A DNA stretch of 64,000 nt. Origin: Lucifuga dentata (lineage: Eukaryota; Chordata; Actinopteri; Ophidiiformes; Bythitidae). Position numbers and translations under genes: made by a program. Each line of letters opens with the position of its first letter. Positions within the stretch are counted from its first letter, which is position 1. Positions 11,475-23,042 of this stretch are shown piece by piece. Below the pieces are notes generated by a model. It was given only the letters and a program-made list of their open reading frames with translations, was not told where the DNA came from and made no database searches. The stretch is from assembly GCA_014773175.1 (NCBI GenBank), contig VXCM01002789.1, forward strand, positions 103,567 to 167,566, written 5' to 3'.

Positions 11475-12848
11475 CCCCTCCCGGCCCCCCATTTTTTTAA
11501 AATCGGCATTATTCAGATTAAATAAGAATCAAACAAGAATCAAATCTTATCTGCCTGCTCTGGTTTGCACGCATGTCATGTTGTAAGAAACCATGCCTCA
11601 TCTGTTGCCATGGCAATCCCTTTAATTGGATTTACAAAATAACACCACAATTGGCCACAGTGTGTGCAGTGTTTCCATCCTTTGGGTTTTAGCAACATTG
11701 TACAGTACGTAGTTGCCAAGTTGGTATTGCTAATGTTGAAGCAGTCCCTGAAGAAGCCTTTCAGGTGAAAACTTTGCTCCACTTCTTACATCGAAGCAGG
11801 CTTCATTACTGATGCTTTGTTGTGCAAAGCCAAAGAAGAACACTCGGTGACGCATTCAAGAAAACTTTGCTCCAAATCCTGCAATGAATCACATCAAAGT
11901 GCGACTCAAACCGTGAAGCGTCTGACAATAAAAGAAAAAAACCCAGATCATTTCACCAAACGCTGTTTAATTTAGAACTGAAACTGATGAAACAGAAAGA
12001 TGGCAGATTGTCTGATGATAATTAAATTGTCTGGCTGATTTAATGGGTTTATGGGGAGAAAAGGAGCGATGTCGGTAGATATGAGTTCCGGTGAGCGCCG
12101 ATGTTTTCAGCACTTCTAGCTGATTTAACTGCATGCAGAGAAAGAATGAAGGAGTGGAAACCCTGCAGAATTGGAGACGCCGTCAGACAGAAAAAAAAGC
12201 TCCAATCAGAACGAGACGAGTTCAATCAATCATGCGATGTAAACATGCATGTAATCACACATACATATTAATGCCGGCAATCACACAATTACACATTTGT
12301 ATTGTACTTGGGAAGCTTTAGCGTACAAATGCGTACACACACACGACAACCAACCAAGGTGAAAGAAATAAACCACACTTGCTTACACTGTATACACCAT
12401 TGAGTCGGGTTCAGGTGTGTTAGCTCAGTTTAGCATGTCATAAGCGCTTCACAAACCCACTTTTTCGTGGAAATGAGCAAGGCATTTCTGCTTTGCTACC
12501 TCCACCGAGAAGCTGCCGTTCTGATTCTGTTACTAAAAATCATTCAATGAGAGGATTGTAATGGAGGTATCCGTTCTCCTTATAAAGTGTCTAATGTCGT
12601 AGTGCAGATTCCCTCAGTAACTCAAGATGTGTACGTCTGTACCGAGGCTGTGCCAAATCCTACCATTCGTGATAATATCAGTATAATTTTATATAGGAGC
12701 AAAAATTGTCCATATTGCAGTGTGATGCTGTGTTGATGAATTTTCATGATGCACAACAAACAGCAACTAAGCAAGCATACCTGAAAGTAGTTAGTACATT
12801 TTAAAAAAAGGGGGAAAAAAGGAGCTACTGCTATTGTTTGGAAATGAT
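11475..12848. other. Unassigned, apparently single-copy stretch
   Basis: No recognised gene. At 11745-11775, CCCTGAAGAAGCC..GTGAAAAC faintly recalls the hammerhead-like core seen at 26470-26676, but too weakly to call. Confidence 0.45.
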
Positions 12849-12851
12849 TTA

Positions 12852-13279
12852 CCGTATATACTTGCCTATAAACTGATCTCGTATATAAGCTGACCCCCTG
12901 ATGTTGTTCCATCAATTTATTTGTTTAGCAAATTACCTGTTTTTTCTGGGTATTGTCATAGTATTCCTGTGATTTCTGAAAATAATCCACGTACCGGTAA
13001 ACATGATATTTATTTCAGCAGCTGATTACCGTAACTGACCAATCACAACAGCTTGTATTGGCTGCTGCAAAATGTGCTGATAAGATGTTTAGTCAGGAAA
13101 TATCTCATTCTAAGGTATGATTTAAACTATTTTTCATAGGTAGTGGTAATGATAGTATTTCCACCCCTGGAAATTTCCTTCTCTGGAATCAAATCTGAAT
13201 TTCTCGTGTATAAGCCAACCCCCGATTTACTTTGTGAAATTTGGTAGTAAAAACTAGGCTTATACTCGAGTATATATGG
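12852..13279. mobile_element. TIR element with ACCGTATATAC ends and TTA target duplication
   Basis: The left end CCGTATATACTTGCCTATAA matches the inverted right end CCATATATACTCGAGTATAA. TTA flanks both sides (12849-12851 and 13280-13282), fitting a 3-bp Harbinger-type target. It also has internal GTATATAAGCTGACCCCC / TATAAGCCAACCCCCG motifs. 428 bp, no coding capacity. Confidence 0.65.
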
Positions 13280-13284
13280 TTAGC

Positions 13285-13420
13285 TACAAAGCTAACTGGC
13301 TAACAGCCAAAGGTGGAAACAACAAAGTAGTTTCTCCACCTGAAGCAGAAGCAGCCAGGTGAGTATCAAGAAAGTCACAAGTCATGTGAGGAGGAGAGCC
13401 AATCAGCTGATGTGAGATGC
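13285..13420 (-). repeat. Interspersed repeat, copy 2 (inverted)
   Basis: The reverse complement of the family also at 5170-5310 and 59935-60105: GCTAACTGGCTAACAGCC, CCACCTGAAGCAGAAGCA, GAGGAGAGCCAATCAGCTGA. Confidence 0.6.
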
Positions 13421-13451
13421 AAAACAAGCAGGAAATGACACTGACTCAGTG

Positions 13452-13503
13452 TAGCTGGAGCATTAGAAGTGAAGCATTAGCTTCACTTCTAATGCTCCAG
13501 CTA
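13452..13503. repeat. Perfect 24-bp hairpin with ATTA loop
   Basis: TAGCTGGAGCATTAGAAGTG.. at 13452-13475 is exactly inverted at 13480-13503, separated by ATTA. No exact second copy in the window. Confidence 0.85.
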
Positions 13504-14710
13504 GCTGTGCTTCCTGGACAGAAAAAGCTAACTAGTACTTTTTCTGTCTAAAGCTAATTAGTGAAGTGGTGACAGTTCATCATGGTGACTTGTTGCGATG
13601 TATTAATTAACAATTAGCTTAGCTATTATGCCTAACTTCAGGTGAGTTCTTGGCTTGTGGTGGATTTGGACTTCATAGCGTATTTAAGTTTAGCATCATA
13701 GAGGTGAATTAGCTCTGGAGGGAACATCAGAACCTACCAAATATCAGATCTGATGATCAGTCACTATTTGATACTATTCATCTTTTATACACTACTGAAT
13801 ATTAGCAGGTTAAGCTAATTTGAGTATTGTTTGCAAGCTAAAATAATACAGAATTTAGTTTTTTATTCTTTTACTGAAGGGAAAAACTCAACTGTGCTAC
13901 TTTTACACTTATTTTGTACTCCTGTTGTAGTATTGTTTACTTCTGCAATCACCAATACAACCATGTTCAGTGTTAATCGTTCATATCATCTTGAATAACG
14001 TTATCACAAAAATACCTTTAGATATATTGCCTTATTTCTCTAGAAGTTTCTTTGCCAAATTACAATATTTTTAAAAGCCTTGTTTTTTTGAACTAAACAT
14101 TCTCCCAGTTAGATTTCTCCAGAAGGTATTTGATTCAATTCATCCTCTTATCCTATTAATCACCAGAACTCCATTAACAACTTGAATTATTATTTTAGAA
14201 ATGCAATCATTCATCCACATTTTGAGAGGCCTTCATTAAACCATAACTCGTTGAACACTGCAAAACTTTTCTGTTTAAGGTTCAGGGAAAACAGCCGCAG
14301 ATCATTTGACTGTTTTAATAAATGGAAATGGGTATTTGCTTTCCATGCTGATGGATGATCTACTTTTGGCTGCTGATTAAGGGAAATTCTCAGTTTTAGT
14401 GCTTTTAGACCTCAGATTAATTTTTGATTCATTCCCTTGAAGTAATTAAGAGGAAAATGCATTTCATTCATTACATTTAATTTAGAATGTATGGGGTCCA
14501 ACTTTTAATTGAAGTGTATTTTTAGTTATTAGCCCTACAGCTAAAAGGAGAATAAGTCAGACAATCGCTGATGACTTGGTCAAGTCAAATGACCAAAAAG
14601 CTGTCTGTGGGGTGACTGGCCATCCAGCATACACACACACACACACACAAAACACACAAGTGCTTGTGTTACAGTACAGTGTATACACAGTACACTCCCA
14701 AATTCAAATT
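13504..14710. other. Unassigned AT-rich stretch
   Basis: Nothing recognised apart from a short (CA)n at 14632-14650. Confidence 0.5.
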
Positions 14711-15576
14711 TACCATAAATGCTCTATTAGTGGGCAGGGCCTTTATTTACCTCAACTGCTGAGAGAACCTGGCCAGTATAGGAGACAGGCTTTTATAAGA
14801 GACAGGCCTTTATTTCAAACTACTGCAGTATCCATTGAAAATGTATCTGTTCGGACCAAACTGGACTTTATGGTGTGCGCCGCAGCTTTCCATAAGTTCC
14901 TGTGGAGTGGAGCTGCTATGTCCAGAGCATATCCTGCTGTGTGGACTACTTTTTACCAGCAAAGCTCAATTTGAGAACCGCTTATCCAAACAACTTCACA
15001 TGTGACGCTGCATGTCTTTTGGTCCTGAGCAATGAACCTGACAAATTTCAACTTCATACAGTGCTGGGTTTTTGATATATTGGCGCCATAGAAGGATGGA
15101 TGGACAGACAGATTTCTGGCTTTATAGATGTTGCTGATGGACTGCATAAAAACACACCGCCACAAGGAGAAGATGTCAGTGTGAACACGCCTCCAGGAAG
15201 CTTTTAGAAAGGTTCATTTCATCCACTTTTCCTGGTCTACAATGACAATGGAGTGTCACTCGGTCCTTGCCGGGGATGGGCTCCATGTCCCTGGCGAAGA
15301 GCATGTGACAGCGGGCTCCACGTTTCCTGCTTTGTTTCACGTTGAGCCTGTCGTGTCTTCTGGCTGCAGAGGTTTTTAAGTGGTTTGGTATCAAACATGG
15401 CTGCTGTCATCTGGTGGCAGCAGCAGATTAACTCATAGTTTCCTGGACCAGTAAAAGACAAACACCAAACCTTTATATGAGACTGGCTTTTATTTCCTCC
15501 TGCTGACTCCGCCCCCAGCTATTATTAGATACAGGCTATTAATTGAATATGGGCTTTTAATAGAGAATTTATGGTA
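14711..15576 (+). mobile_element. TA-flanked TIR element, whole copy with nested family C repeat
   Basis: It starts TACCATAAATGCTCTATT and ends AATAGAGAATTTATGGTA, inverted partners. TA lies at both boundaries. A family C repeat is inserted at about 14815-15127, because the other copies read directly from ..CCTTTATTT.. to ..TGCTGATGGAC... No transposase; short open frames have no family features. Confidence 0.7.
14815..15127 (+). mobile_element. Family C repeat nested in the TA-flanked element
   Basis: GGACTTTATGGTGTGCGCCG.., TTGAGAACCGCTTATCC, GACGCTGCATGTC and GGACAGACAGA match the copies at 10850, 61190 and 62690. It ends in CTTTATAGATG, the same 3' end as the others. Confidence 0.6.
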
Positions 15577-15646
15577 TTACAATTATTTCCTGATGCTTAA
15601 AAAAAAAAGACGTGAGGACGGGCTGTTTGTGCCGTTTGTGGACGTT

Positions 15647-15668
15647 TTCTTTTTTTTTTTTTTTTTTN

Positions 15669-15697
<29 letters not shown>
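15647..15697. repeat. Poly(T) run with internal N
   Basis: T tract with N at 15668. Confidence 0.9.
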
Positions 15698-15700
<3 letters not shown>

Positions 15701-16280
15701 TGCAGCAGGTACCTTTTCTTCCGCTCAGGACAGGTGAATGCTCTCAGGTTCTGAGAAACTGCATAATCTCTCTGCACAAATGTGTGTTTGGGGAGAGCAA
15801 ACTCATGCATTTTCCCCTCAGCAGGCAATCGTGTGTACATGCACGCCACTTCTGTGCAGCCCTGTGAATGATAATGTGGCCCTCTCAGTGGGAACAAAAC
15901 GGCCCCGTCAGATGACTGTCACTGACCCTGACGCTGCCTCACCGCAGAAAAAAACACACATTTATCAGCTTTTCTCTGAGTTTGGACTGAATAAAATATG
16001 AGCACTCCGCAGTGGGAGATGAGCATCAGCAATGATCACCATCGGTACAAAACGCTACATGCCTTCACAAAACAACACGTGATGGCGTGTGATTGATTTC
16101 ACTCTATTAAAGCTGAAAATATAAGAAGTGATATGCAACAAAAATAATACATCTTTAATGATGCCATGCTGCTTTTGGTAATGCAGGGTTCAGTCCTTTT
16201 GAGTGCAAAGAGATGTCAGGAGATACAGAGAGAGAAAAGAGACGATGTAAGGAAAGAAAGACACTGGGTGAGAGAGGGAG
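15698..16280. other. Unassigned spacer
   Basis: Apparently single-copy. No coding signal. Confidence 0.45.
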
Positions 16281-16288
16281 GAATACAG

Positions 16289-16428
16289 CAGAAGAGAGAG
16301 AGAGAGAGAGAGAGAGAGGAACAGAAATGGAACAAAAGAGGTGGTGGAATGGAGTGGCAGCTCAAAGCTGAAATGTTTCACTTCAGATTGACACTTTAGT
16401 GAGGGCAAGAGAGGTAGACAGACAGGAC

Positions 16429-16460
<32 letters not shown>

Positions 16461-16632
16461 CTTTTAAAGTAGTATCCTTAGGCGAAGAACAGAGTTAAGT
16501 GTTTCCTTGCAGTCTTCAGTGTGGAAATGAATGGTTGGCTCTCCTTGAAAAACAGAGTTGCTATGACAACCAACCTTTTTCTCCATTTCTCGTTCACTCC
16601 CCACGCCCTCCCTCCCCACCACACACACACAN

Positions 16633-16669
<37 letters not shown>
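16289..16669. repeat. (AG)n, (GA)n and (CA)n microsatellites
   Basis: (AG)n at about 16289-16318, (GA)n at 16436-16460 and (CA)n at 16620-16669 with N at 16632. Confidence 0.95.
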
Positions 16670-16670
<1 letters not shown>

Positions 16671-17155
16671 ACAGAGACAGTACAGTGTGTGTTTAACGTG
16701 CATTGGTGGTGAGGAGAGGAGAGCAGCTGACCAGGCTTCAGCCACACCAAAACCATTCCTCACCACCAGGAGGGCGAAGGTTCAAATCCCCAGTGACTGG
16801 ACAATATTGTCTCAGTACCACAGGGAGTTGTACTTCAACTGTGTTATTTTATGATTATACTTTTATACTACTTTATGACTGCGAGTTCTGCAGGACAGAA
16901 GCAATTCACTTTTAGCGAGGCTCATTAGTTTTAATATTTTCCCCAAACTTTGAATTTATCAGTGAGATTTTTAGATCTAAAAGTCAGATGTAAATCAATA
17001 GTTATAAAATTACATGTGAAAATTGGATTATGAACACACTGTGTCAAAAATTAGGTTTATTTCTGGTAGCAAAATAAAAATCCAAAAGCTTTTGCTTCAC
17101 ATTTTTATTTTATCGTTTTTTTAATCATATGCCTCATGTTTATCTATTGAACAGA
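16670..17155. other. Unassigned spacer with one B-box-like motif
   Basis: GGTTCAAATCCCC at about 16789 resembles a tRNA/SINE B box, but I found no matching A box upstream. Confidence 0.35.
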
Positions 17156-17480
17156 TTAAAGGACCATACCACCCATTTTGCATATTTGAGCCTAATACAT
17201 TAAATTTTCAAACATGTTACATTAGTGACAATCATTTCCCAAAGGATAAAACTATTTCAGCTTTCCTGATATTTTTCAAAACCTCTTAATCTTTCAAAAT
17301 CAATTATTCAAGTGATACACCCACCTTAAAATCCATGTTTCTCCTGCTAATAGTTACACAGCCTTATGAAGTCATGGTCCTTTAAATTTTTCCATAAACA
17401 CAGGTCTTCTTTTGGGATGATATTCCCCAGTGGAGGCATACATTCACTCCACACTTTTTATTGCACTTAAACACTAAAAT
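17156..17480 (-). mobile_element. TTAA-flanked TIR element, truncated young copy
   Basis: It starts TTAAAGGACCATACC and runs in the reverse orientation (AGCTTTCCTGATATTTT.., CACCCACCTTAAAATCCATG..). It stops near 17480 at ..AAACACTAAAATTAA. The other half and TIR are missing. Confidence 0.8.
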
Positions 17481-17718
17481 TAACCCTCCCCACTTTCACA
17501 CTTTAACATGCTTGGCCAATTAATGTGTAAAATGGCTGTGCTTGGTGGATTCGCAGAGTCAGAAAATTACAAATTTGGGGGGTTTCCACTACCTTCTGCC
17601 TCTCCGACAGGCTACGGCGTGCTGTGGCCGTTAGCATCACAGGATACTATGATACTATGCTAGCTACATAAAAGCTGCTGTTTCAAACATAACCGAAACT
17701 CAAAGCCTGTTTTAAGAT

Positions 17719-18335
17719 TTAAAGGATCATACCAGTAATCGTGCATGTTTGAGCCCAATAAATACAACCTGCCTATGTTTCATTACTGACAACCAGTTTC
17801 CAAAACTGGTCCCCAATCCCCAAATCCCCAATTTTTCAAAATCAAATCAGGAAATCTTAAAATTCAGCATTTCACCTGCTAACATGTATGTTCAAATGTA
17901 GAAGGGATGGTTCTTTTCATTTCTCAGTAAAAGCCGTCTTCTCCTCGGACTATATTTCCTGGCGGAGACATACGTTGTCTTCTGTGAAGCTCTTTGTTGG
18001 ATTGTATAAATAAAGTTATTTTAGCAACAACTTTAATCAGTGTTCTCTGTGATGGATTATTTATCTAAAGCACCTTTCAAGTCTCTACAGATTGATTTTT
18101 ATAGTGTACTGGAATGAACTGAAACCAATGGCAGTCTGGAAGGTAGGAAAAACAATCTGAAATTTACTGCTCNGTACTGGAATGAACTGAAACCAATGGC
18201 AGTCTGGAAGGTAGGAAAAACAATCTGAAATTTACTGCTCCAGTAGTATATTTTGGGAAATCTGGTTGTCAGTAATGTGCATACAGATTGTATATTGGCT
18301 TCAAACATGCACAATCGCCGGTATGATCCTTTTAA
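17719..18335 (-). mobile_element. TTAA-flanked TIR element, whole old copy
   Basis: It starts TTAAAGGATCATACC and ends CCGGTATGATCCTTTTAA. Clearly diverged from the young copies, with GAGCCCAATAAATACAACC in place of GAGCCTAATATATTC. It includes a ~62-bp assembly duplication around the N at 18173, so the true length is near 555 bp. Confidence 0.8.
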
Positions 18336-18833
18336 GTAGGGGTCGACCGATTATTGGCCTGGCTGATTAAAGGTCAACCTTAATATTTTGTGTATTATGT
18401 TGTTATTTATTTTGGAAATGTATATTTGTTAATTGTTAATTGTTAATACACAAAATATTAAGGTTGATATTTAATTGGCCAGAAATCGGCTCTGGTGCTT
18501 GAATAAGTTTTATTGGTTTATTTATCCATTTGTACAGAAAAAAAAAAAAAAAAAAAACCTTTGGGGAGCTAGTTACTTAATTATTTTTATCTCTTTAAAA
18601 TTTCAGTTCAGTTTGTAAGAAATGCTGCTAGGAGCTCCCTGCACTTTATTTTTCAAAATGTTAAATGAGATATTTAAAAGAAGTTTTGTGTTGGAGTTTG
18701 TGTTACTTTAAATTTTGACACTAAAATTTTCATTTTTACTGCAAATGCATATCACCTCCAAATATCAGTTATTGGTCTCCTTGATTACCAATAACTGGGA
18801 TCGGCCCTGAAAAAACCACATCGGTCGATCCCT
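18334..18833. mobile_element. TIR element with AAGTAGGG(G/A)TCGACCGAT ends
   Basis: The left end AAGTAGGGGTCGACCGATTA is inverted at the right as ATCGGTCGATCCCTACTT. Near its left side a 24-bp perfect inverted repeat (18374-18397 and 18444-18467) forms an internal hairpin. It abuts the right TTAA of the preceding element. No coding frame. Confidence 0.65.
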
Positions 18834-19385
18834 ACTTTGAAGTCTCTTTGTTTCAGACTCATGCATGCAGCTGCATGATTGTGTTTGGCTCTTAGCATCA
18901 CGATGTTTGAATGAATCTGCTGCAGACACTGACGGAAAACTTAAAGTTGATGCAGACACAATGTGCCACGACTGAAGGACAGTAAAAAATTCCAAAAAGA
19001 AGAAACCCTGACATGTCTCTCTCTCTCTCTCTCTCTTTGGCGTTTGGCCTGACAGGTCGGCTTTAATGAGCTGGGAGAGCGAATGGTGCATCAATGAAAT
19101 CGATAGCAGAATTAACACATTGACATGTTAGACTCATTTGCTTTCTGACATTTCCCTCCGTGCAATTAAGCAGCTCAGATATGAGAGTCAGGTCTGATTA
19201 ATGCAGCAGCCGGATCCTCCGCTGCTTTAGCATTCAGAGGACGAGCTGACTCAGAGCTCCACTTCAACCGCAGGAACACAGCATGTGTGGACTGGCTGCT
19301 GCTTTCTATCGCTACCAATGAATCTTAGATGCTTTCAGGCCTGTGGATCGTTTGCTCTGGTCTGAATCGTTACAATGCTGCATTA
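18834..19385. other. Unassigned, apparently single-copy stretch
   Basis: Short (CT)n at 19016-19036. Otherwise nothing recognised. Confidence 0.45.
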
Positions 19386-20823
19386 ATCATAACTTTATTT
19401 ATACAGCACCTTTCAAAACAGAGTTACAAGGTGCTTCACAAAACAGACAATCGAGCACATCAGCAACAATTAAAAGCCAACATTAAAACAACAGCAAATA
19501 GTTGAGAATAAAACAAGTTAGGGGAAGGCTTTATGATAAACATAAGTGTTTGATGGTTTTTAAAAGAAGACACTAACTTTGCCAAACTGAGATCCTCTGA
19601 CAGGGAATTCCAAAGTTTAGTGGTACGAACAGCATCGGTCACCTTTAAGGCTCCTACACACTGTAAGATCACAGACATCTTATAAGTTCATTGCAGCCAC
19701 ATTGTGATCATCATCATGAGTTTAATAAACTTATAGGCTATGATGCAAATCGAAAGAAAATATGTCATCTGAGTCACTGTTGTGGACAATAATGAAACTA
19801 AACAAGAAGCTATCTTTGTCTTCTGTGTATCGAAAAAAAACTCCAAACCAGAGGAGGAGGAGGAGAGTGTGGACCGGCTCGTTACTCACCAGAACCTATA
19901 ATTCCTCTGCTGTTTCTCTCTGTGCTGTGGACATGGTAATGGACACGGTAACAGACACAGTAACGGACACGGTAACAGCTGGAGGAGAGGTCGTATAAAC
20001 ACACTTTTTATGCCACAACTCTTCTTTGCCACAGTCCCACAAATTATGCTTCACATGTTTTGCCTCAATCTCTTCAGTTTGGGTGCTTCTTTTTTTTTTT
20101 CCTCAAACTTTATTCATAACGGCATTAACAGTGTCACTTTGACCAGTNTTCTTTTTTTTTTTCCTCAAACTTTATTCATAACGGCATTAACAGTGTCACT
20201 TTGACCAGTGCATCATTTCACACTGCATTCCTATTGGTTGGTTTAGTAGACGTAGGTTGTAGCAGCATCCTACATTTCTGACACTGTCAGACTTGTCGCA
20301 GGCTATCTTTGTCGCAAGAACCTCTCTCAAGGTGTGACATAGGACCACCGTTTTGGAGCCACGACCAAAGATATCGCCACAATTCTTTCACGTTGGTCAT
20401 CGTTCCTCTGGGACAGCCCAAAAACACACAGTGTATACCTGGCTTTAGTGGAAAGATGAGATTTGGGAATTGCCAAAAGGTTCCTGCCAGAGGATCTCAG
20501 ACAGCAATCAGGCTCAAAGGATCAGGCTTAAAAGATCACATAAATATGCGATCAGGCTTAAAAGATCACATAAATATGCAAGTGCCTGATTATATAAGGC
20601 TTTAAAAACAAGTAATAAAATTTTAAAATCAATTCTGAAGCTGACAGGAAACCAGTGACAGGCAGCAAGAACAGGTGTGATGTGGTCACTTCTGGAATGA
20701 GTTAGACACCAAGCAGCAGCATTCTGGATTAGCTGAAGCTGGTGAATGTTTCTTTTGCTGATACCAGAATAAAGAGCGTTATAATTATCTAACCTGAAGG
20801 AAATGAAAGCATGGATAACCTTA
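19386..20823 (-). pseudogene. L2-like LINE 3' fragment, split by a transposon
   Basis: The minus strand encodes the region after the reverse transcriptase. At 20805-20460 it reads HAFISFRLDN.. and LIQNAAAWCL.., followed by an HITPVL..FPVSFRI-type stretch. After the insertion at 19648-20442 it resumes with TTKLWNSLSEDLSLA and a 3' end reading GTGCTGTATAAATAAAGT. The same block order occurs in the better copy at 55438. It is 5'-truncated and has stops. A ~31-bp tandem duplication (GATCAGGCTTAAAAGATC..) lies at about 20509-20580. Confidence 0.75.
19648..20442. mobile_element. TIR element inserted in the L2 fragment
   Basis: Bounded by AGGCTCCTACACACTGT and the inverted partner GCCAGGTATACACTGTG. 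CTTTA flanks both sides (19643-19647 and 20443-20447). The interrupted L2 reads on cleanly when the insert is removed. Inside are 12-bp ACGGTAACGGAC-like units (19930-19980) and a duplicated block around the N at 20148 (artefact). Confidence 0.6.
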
Positions 20824-20942
20824 ATGCATGATTAAGGCATGGTTTGGTTTTAGTTTCACATAGGAAAACATCCAATCAAATCAAAATCTAGCAGCAAAAG
20901 TCATGTGAGAATACTCACTCTGCTCATTGGTCAGAAATGTCT

Positions 20943-20964
20943 GGGGGGGGGGGGGGNGGGGGGG
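20943..20964. repeat. Poly(G) run with internal N
   Basis: G tract with N at 20957. Confidence 0.9.
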
Positions 20965-20980
20965 TCAAAACAGGAAAAAG

Positions 20981-21052
20981 TTAAAGGACGTAACGTATGA
21001 AAATTGAATATATTAGGTTCAAACATGCAAAATGGGTGGTATAGTCCTTTAA
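20981..21052 (+). mobile_element. 72-bp TTAA deletion derivative
   Basis: TTAAAGGAC joins directly to GTAACGTATGAAAATTG and the rest of a right TIR ending GGTATAGTCCTTTAA. All but the first 9 bases of the left side is deleted, yet TTAA remains on both sides. Confidence 0.8.
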
Positions 21053-22917
21053 CAAGTTGTACTGTATCAAAGTCAGAGCGTGACGTGCCTGGTAAAGACA
21101 AATTAGAATCTAAAAGTCATACAGCTTAAAACCCACAGGGTTCAGTTCTTTTTCATCTCAATCAACTCATCAAATTGATTTTCTATAAAACTCTGCATTC
21201 TACCAAAAAAAAAAAGAAAGTCTTTTGACAGCAGGTAGTTGTTACATCCCACTGGGAATAAATGTTCTGTCACCAGAAAATAGAGAATTCTATCTGCTAA
21301 CACTTTGGATTGACTGAATAAAAATGTGAAATGGGCTCTGTTAGCAACAGAGATGCATCTGGATAAATGATTTGAATACTTAATGGAAAATTAGAACTTT
21401 TATTTATTTATTTATTTATTTTTGCAATGGCAGAATACTGCAAATTGTAATCTTTAATGGGGAATAAAAGGCTTTAAATACGCATCTGCAGTTGAGCGTG
21501 TTCGAGCTTTGTGAAGTTCACGAAACTCTCAGGAATCCATTACCGGCCCGTTCCATTAAAACTCGATGGCTTGCGACAGTGCAAACATTTNACTCTCAGG
21601 AATCCATTACCGGCCCGTTCCATTAAAACTCGATGGCTTGCGACAGTGCAAACATTTGGCTTCGGCACTGTATCTTGGCGTGGGCTCGGGTGTGTGTGGT
21701 GCAGGTGGCTGAACCACCTTGTTCTTGTCACGGTGGGGGGGTGTTTGGGGATTAGTTTGAGGGCTTTTTGGGAGGCAGCCTNGTTCTTGTCACGGTGGGG
21801 GGGTGTTTGGGGATTAGTTTGAGGGCTTTTTGGGAGGCAGCCTGGAGGCTTTTTGGAGCCCTGTGAGAGCACATATGGGCCCAGCCAGGAAACGTCTGGG
21901 CCTGAAAGCAGCTCTCCGCAGCTCAGCTTGCCCGCCCGCCATCCATCCACCCGTCCGTGAATGACTCTTTTCTCTGTCTACCCATCCCTCTCATCCAAAT
22001 GACCCACATCTCTCTCTCTCTCTCATTCCAGCCCAGTGCTATCATCTGTCTCTGTGCCACATGGCAACGGCCCTACACAATTTGCGGCTGAGCAAACATT
22101 TAACTGAATGTATCCCATTCAAAATCAAGGATTACATCCCGCTGTTTCAATATTTGGGCTGTTTAAAGTGCTTCCGAATAGCCGCGGCTTCTGAGACGAC
22201 AGGTCAAGTTTGCCAAATATCCCCTTCCATCGAAGGAGAGCACAGGCCAGGACCGTCACGGAAACCCTGCGAACGGCGGCTGAGCGCGGAACGGCCAGGA
22301 AGCCTCTGACCACGGCGAGATTTCCTCCCGGAATCAGAGGAGAAGAAGCTGGCAGACGGAACATTTGGAGGAACAAATGTAAATGTGAATGTACAGGCCT
22401 GGGTGTAAATGAATATGCATGAAAGCAATTTCTTAACATGGAATTCATAATGTCCATATCATCCATCTGTTGTACACGATTCAGTTTCATTTATAATACA
22501 TTCATTAAAGGCGCTGGTGTGAGAAACCCTGAATTATCCTGATGGTGTCAGTGCTGTAAGCCAGCGTTTCTCTACCGAGGTAAATTATTTTAAAATGGCC
22601 TTTTCACCCCTAAAAGCCATGAATTATGAGAGAAACACTGATTACATGTGTGCCAAATGTGCGAGATATTCCATAAAAATGATCAAATTTATACTAATTG
22701 TGGGTAATTCATAAAACACTGTCAGATTTAGCATGTCGATAAGGCAAATATCATCACACAGTCATGCTCCTTCATTCATAAACGTCTGTTACACCTTATA
22801 ACAACGTTTCAGCAACCGACAATGATGTGCTGATTAACATAAAACAAGCTTTATGAACGAGCTGCAGTTATCATGGTGCTGATTCTGATTTTTTATGAAT
22901 CCTGTAAATCGTTTCCA
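21053..22917. other. Mostly single-copy stretch with two assembly duplications
   Basis: Blocks repeated around Ns at 21591 and 21782 are artefacts. A (CT)n-CATTCCAG tract near 22010-22030 looks like a splice acceptor, but no open exon with a donor follows. 22040-22500 is GC-richer and might be a conserved element. No gene called. Confidence 0.4.
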
Positions 22918-23001
22918 GGGTAGATTGGGATCCTAAGTTTTACCAGGAATTTAAGGCATCTAGCGGGGGGTGGGGGTGNTTTTTTTTTTTTTTTTTTTTT
23001 T
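22918..23001. repeat. Short repeat block plus poly(T) with N
   Basis: ATTGGGATCCTAAGTTTTAC..GGAATTTAAGG recurs at about 35305-35340, in both cases followed by a G-rich run. Here poly(T) with N at 22979 follows. Confidence 0.5.
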
Positions 23002-23042
23002 GTCTAACAAAATTATGAAAGGAAAAATTATTTTTGCTTTGT

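Noticed and set aside
11742..11775. Second hammerhead-like motif
   Set aside because: Only CTGAAGA..GTGAAAAC is visible. Core bases and stem pairing are not convincing.
16780..16815. tRNA/SINE B-box-like GGTTCAAATCC
   Set aside because: No A box at the right distance and no second copy in the window.
21540..21650. Tandem duplication of ~66 bp
   Set aside because: The two copies are exact and separated by one N, so it is an assembly overlap.
22029..22110. Strong pyrimidine tract plus CATTCCAG
   Set aside because: No donor site follows while a frame is open; the tract is simply (CT)n.
22562..22641. CAGCGTTTCTCT..AGAGAAACACTG as a short hAT-type element
   Set aside because: Only ~11 bp of inverted end, no 8-bp target duplication and no second copy.
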